From: Actinomadura parmotrematis
GTDB taxonomy: Bacteria > Actinomycetota > Actinomycetes > Streptosporangiales > Streptosporangiaceae
Assembly: GCF_019458805.1 (NCBI RefSeq)
Contig: NZ_JAIBOA010000014.1
Location: 1-64,000, forward strand
Direction: 5' to 3'
DNA length: 64,000 bases
The notes under the pieces were generated by a model. The model was not told where the DNA came from, searched no databases, and worked only from the letters and a program-made list of their open reading frames with translations. A program made the position numbers and the translations under genes. This document shows positions 63,267 to 64,000 of this stretch, one piece after another. Numbering within the stretch: the stretch's first letter is position 1; the number at the start of each line of letters is the position of its first letter.

Positions 63267-64000
63267 TGGCCCGCCCGGGGAGGCGGGCGAAGGGCGCGGG
63301 GGCGCCGTCCCGCGACGAGCTGCGCGCCCACCTGGTCCGCACGATGATCGCCGGCGGGGTCGCCACGCCGCGCCAGAACAACCTGCTGCACTTCCGGCGG
63401 CTGGCCGCCGGCGACCCGTACTACGCGTTCGGGCTGGAGTTCAAGCGCGGCTACACCGAGCGCGAGATCCTGGAGATCATGGTCGAGCGCTGCGGCGTCG
63501 ACCCCGACCCCCGGCACGTCTACGGGGACGACACCATCGACCCCGACCTGACGATCGGCGCGCTCGACCGGATGGCGGCGCGGATCGGCGCGGCCGCCGA
63601 GGCCCGCTCGCCGGTCGTGGTCGCCACCGGGCACCCCGCGACGCTGACCGAGGTCTACCAGGCCGTCGCGCGGGCCCTCGCGGCGCGCGGCTGCGCCGTC
63701 CTCACCCCGGCCGACGGCTGGGAGTACGAGGTCGACCGGCCCTACGGCGGCACCGAGCTGCGGCGCCTCGTCTACGCGCCGGGCGGCGTGGCGATGCTGG
63801 AGGGCGACGACGGCCGCACCCACCACACGCACGACCCCGCCCCGATGGAGCGGATGCTGGCCGTCCTCGCAGCGGAATCCGGACAATGGCCGGATCTGGC
63901 CATCGCCGATCACGGCTGGGCGGGCGCGGCCGGGCAGGCCGGCGTGGACGCCGTCGGCTTCGCGGACTGTAACGACCCCGCGCTGTTCGTCGGCGAGGCC
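63266..64000 (+). CDS. phosphatase-like protein, truncated at window end
   Basis: At least 245 residues, open to the end. SRDELRAHLVRTMIAGGVAT, FKRGYTEREILEIMVERCGV, VVVATGHPATLTEVYQAV, and LAIADHGWAGAA. Seen after acuC in Streptomyces and called a phosphatase there from memory; I see no catalytic motif clearly. ATG overlaps the acuC stop. Confidence 0.75.
   Translation, partial: MARPGRRAKGAGAPSRDELRAHLVRTMIAGGVATPRQNNLLHFRRLAAGDPYYAFGLEFKRGYTEREILEIMVERCGVDPDPRHVYGDDTIDPDLTIGALDRMAARIGAAAEARSPVVVATGHPATLTEVYQAVARALAARGCAVLTPADGWEYEVDRPYGGTELRRLVYAPGGVAMLEGDDGRTHHTHDPAPMERMLAVLAAESGQWPDLAIADHGWAGAAGQAGVDAVGFADCNDPALFVGEA

Overview
The window is high-GC actinomycete DNA. Codons end in G or C, GTG/TTG starts and 1-4 base stop/start overlaps are common, and the marker genes are actinobacterial: lsr2, clpC, a chaplin, disA-radA, and a DUF3180 gene behind folK. 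The backbone order folP-folB-folK-DUF3180 ... DUF2520-panC-panD-(nadB-nadC)-coaX-lysS ... lsr2-clpC matches, from memory, that of Mycobacterium tuberculosis (folP1 to clpC1) and Streptomyces, with extra blocks inserted. Chaplins and P450s point to a filamentous actinomycete; an Actinomadura-like member of the Thermomonosporaceae is my guess, not something the sequence proves. No tRNA, rRNA, transposase, integrase, phage gene or CRISPR array was found.

Layout. 82-2810: folate operon (folP, a SnoaL-like gene, folB, folK) and a DUF3180 membrane protein. 2842-5298 (minus): a stand-alone nuoD paralogue with a small and a large membrane protein. 5387-7521: two bacterial PH-domain (DUF304) membrane proteins. 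7569-9763: a P450 convergent with a MidA/NDUFAF7-like methyltransferase. 9870-16705: a histidine kinase and response regulator, a chaplin, an ABC/FtsX exporter, a 33-unit minisatellite and a small secreted protein. 16983-24162: cofactor block (pantothenate, NAD, CoA) ending in lysS. 24184-27360: second P450, LacI regulator and a small HTH protein. 27600-31045: NlpC/P60 hydrolase behind a predicted c-di-AMP riboswitch, N-acetylglutamate synthase and two RDD proteins. 31768-34978: lsr2 and clpC.

35185-40744 is a six-gene overlapping operon of the ebo type (UbiA-like, TIM barrel, EboA, TatD-like, EboE, alkaline-phosphatase-like), the best candidate here for a poorly understood system. After it come a leaderless amidase gene, a wHTH/nucleotidyltransferase-like protein, an adenosine deaminase, a 102-bp palindrome, a LEA-like protein divergent from a PRC-barrel/DUF2382 protein, mutY, a secreted protein, disA and radA (47-51 kb). 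The last 13 kb holds a GDSL esterase, an alpha/beta hydrolase, a methyltransferase, a second TIM-barrel isomerase, a TetR regulator with its likely ABC target and operator, an LCP ligase, proline dehydrogenase, proC, an HSL esterase, an AcuC-type deacetylase and a truncated gene running off the end.

Several genes may work together. DisA makes c-di-AMP, which the predicted riboswitch before the NlpC/P60 gene would sense. The TetR product probably represses the ABC operon through a dyad over its start. Three ClgR-like boxes precede clpC. The nadB promoter lies inside a long imperfect palindrome. About sixteen genes have a TANNNT-like -10 box 6-9 bases before the start codon, the layout of leaderless transcripts.
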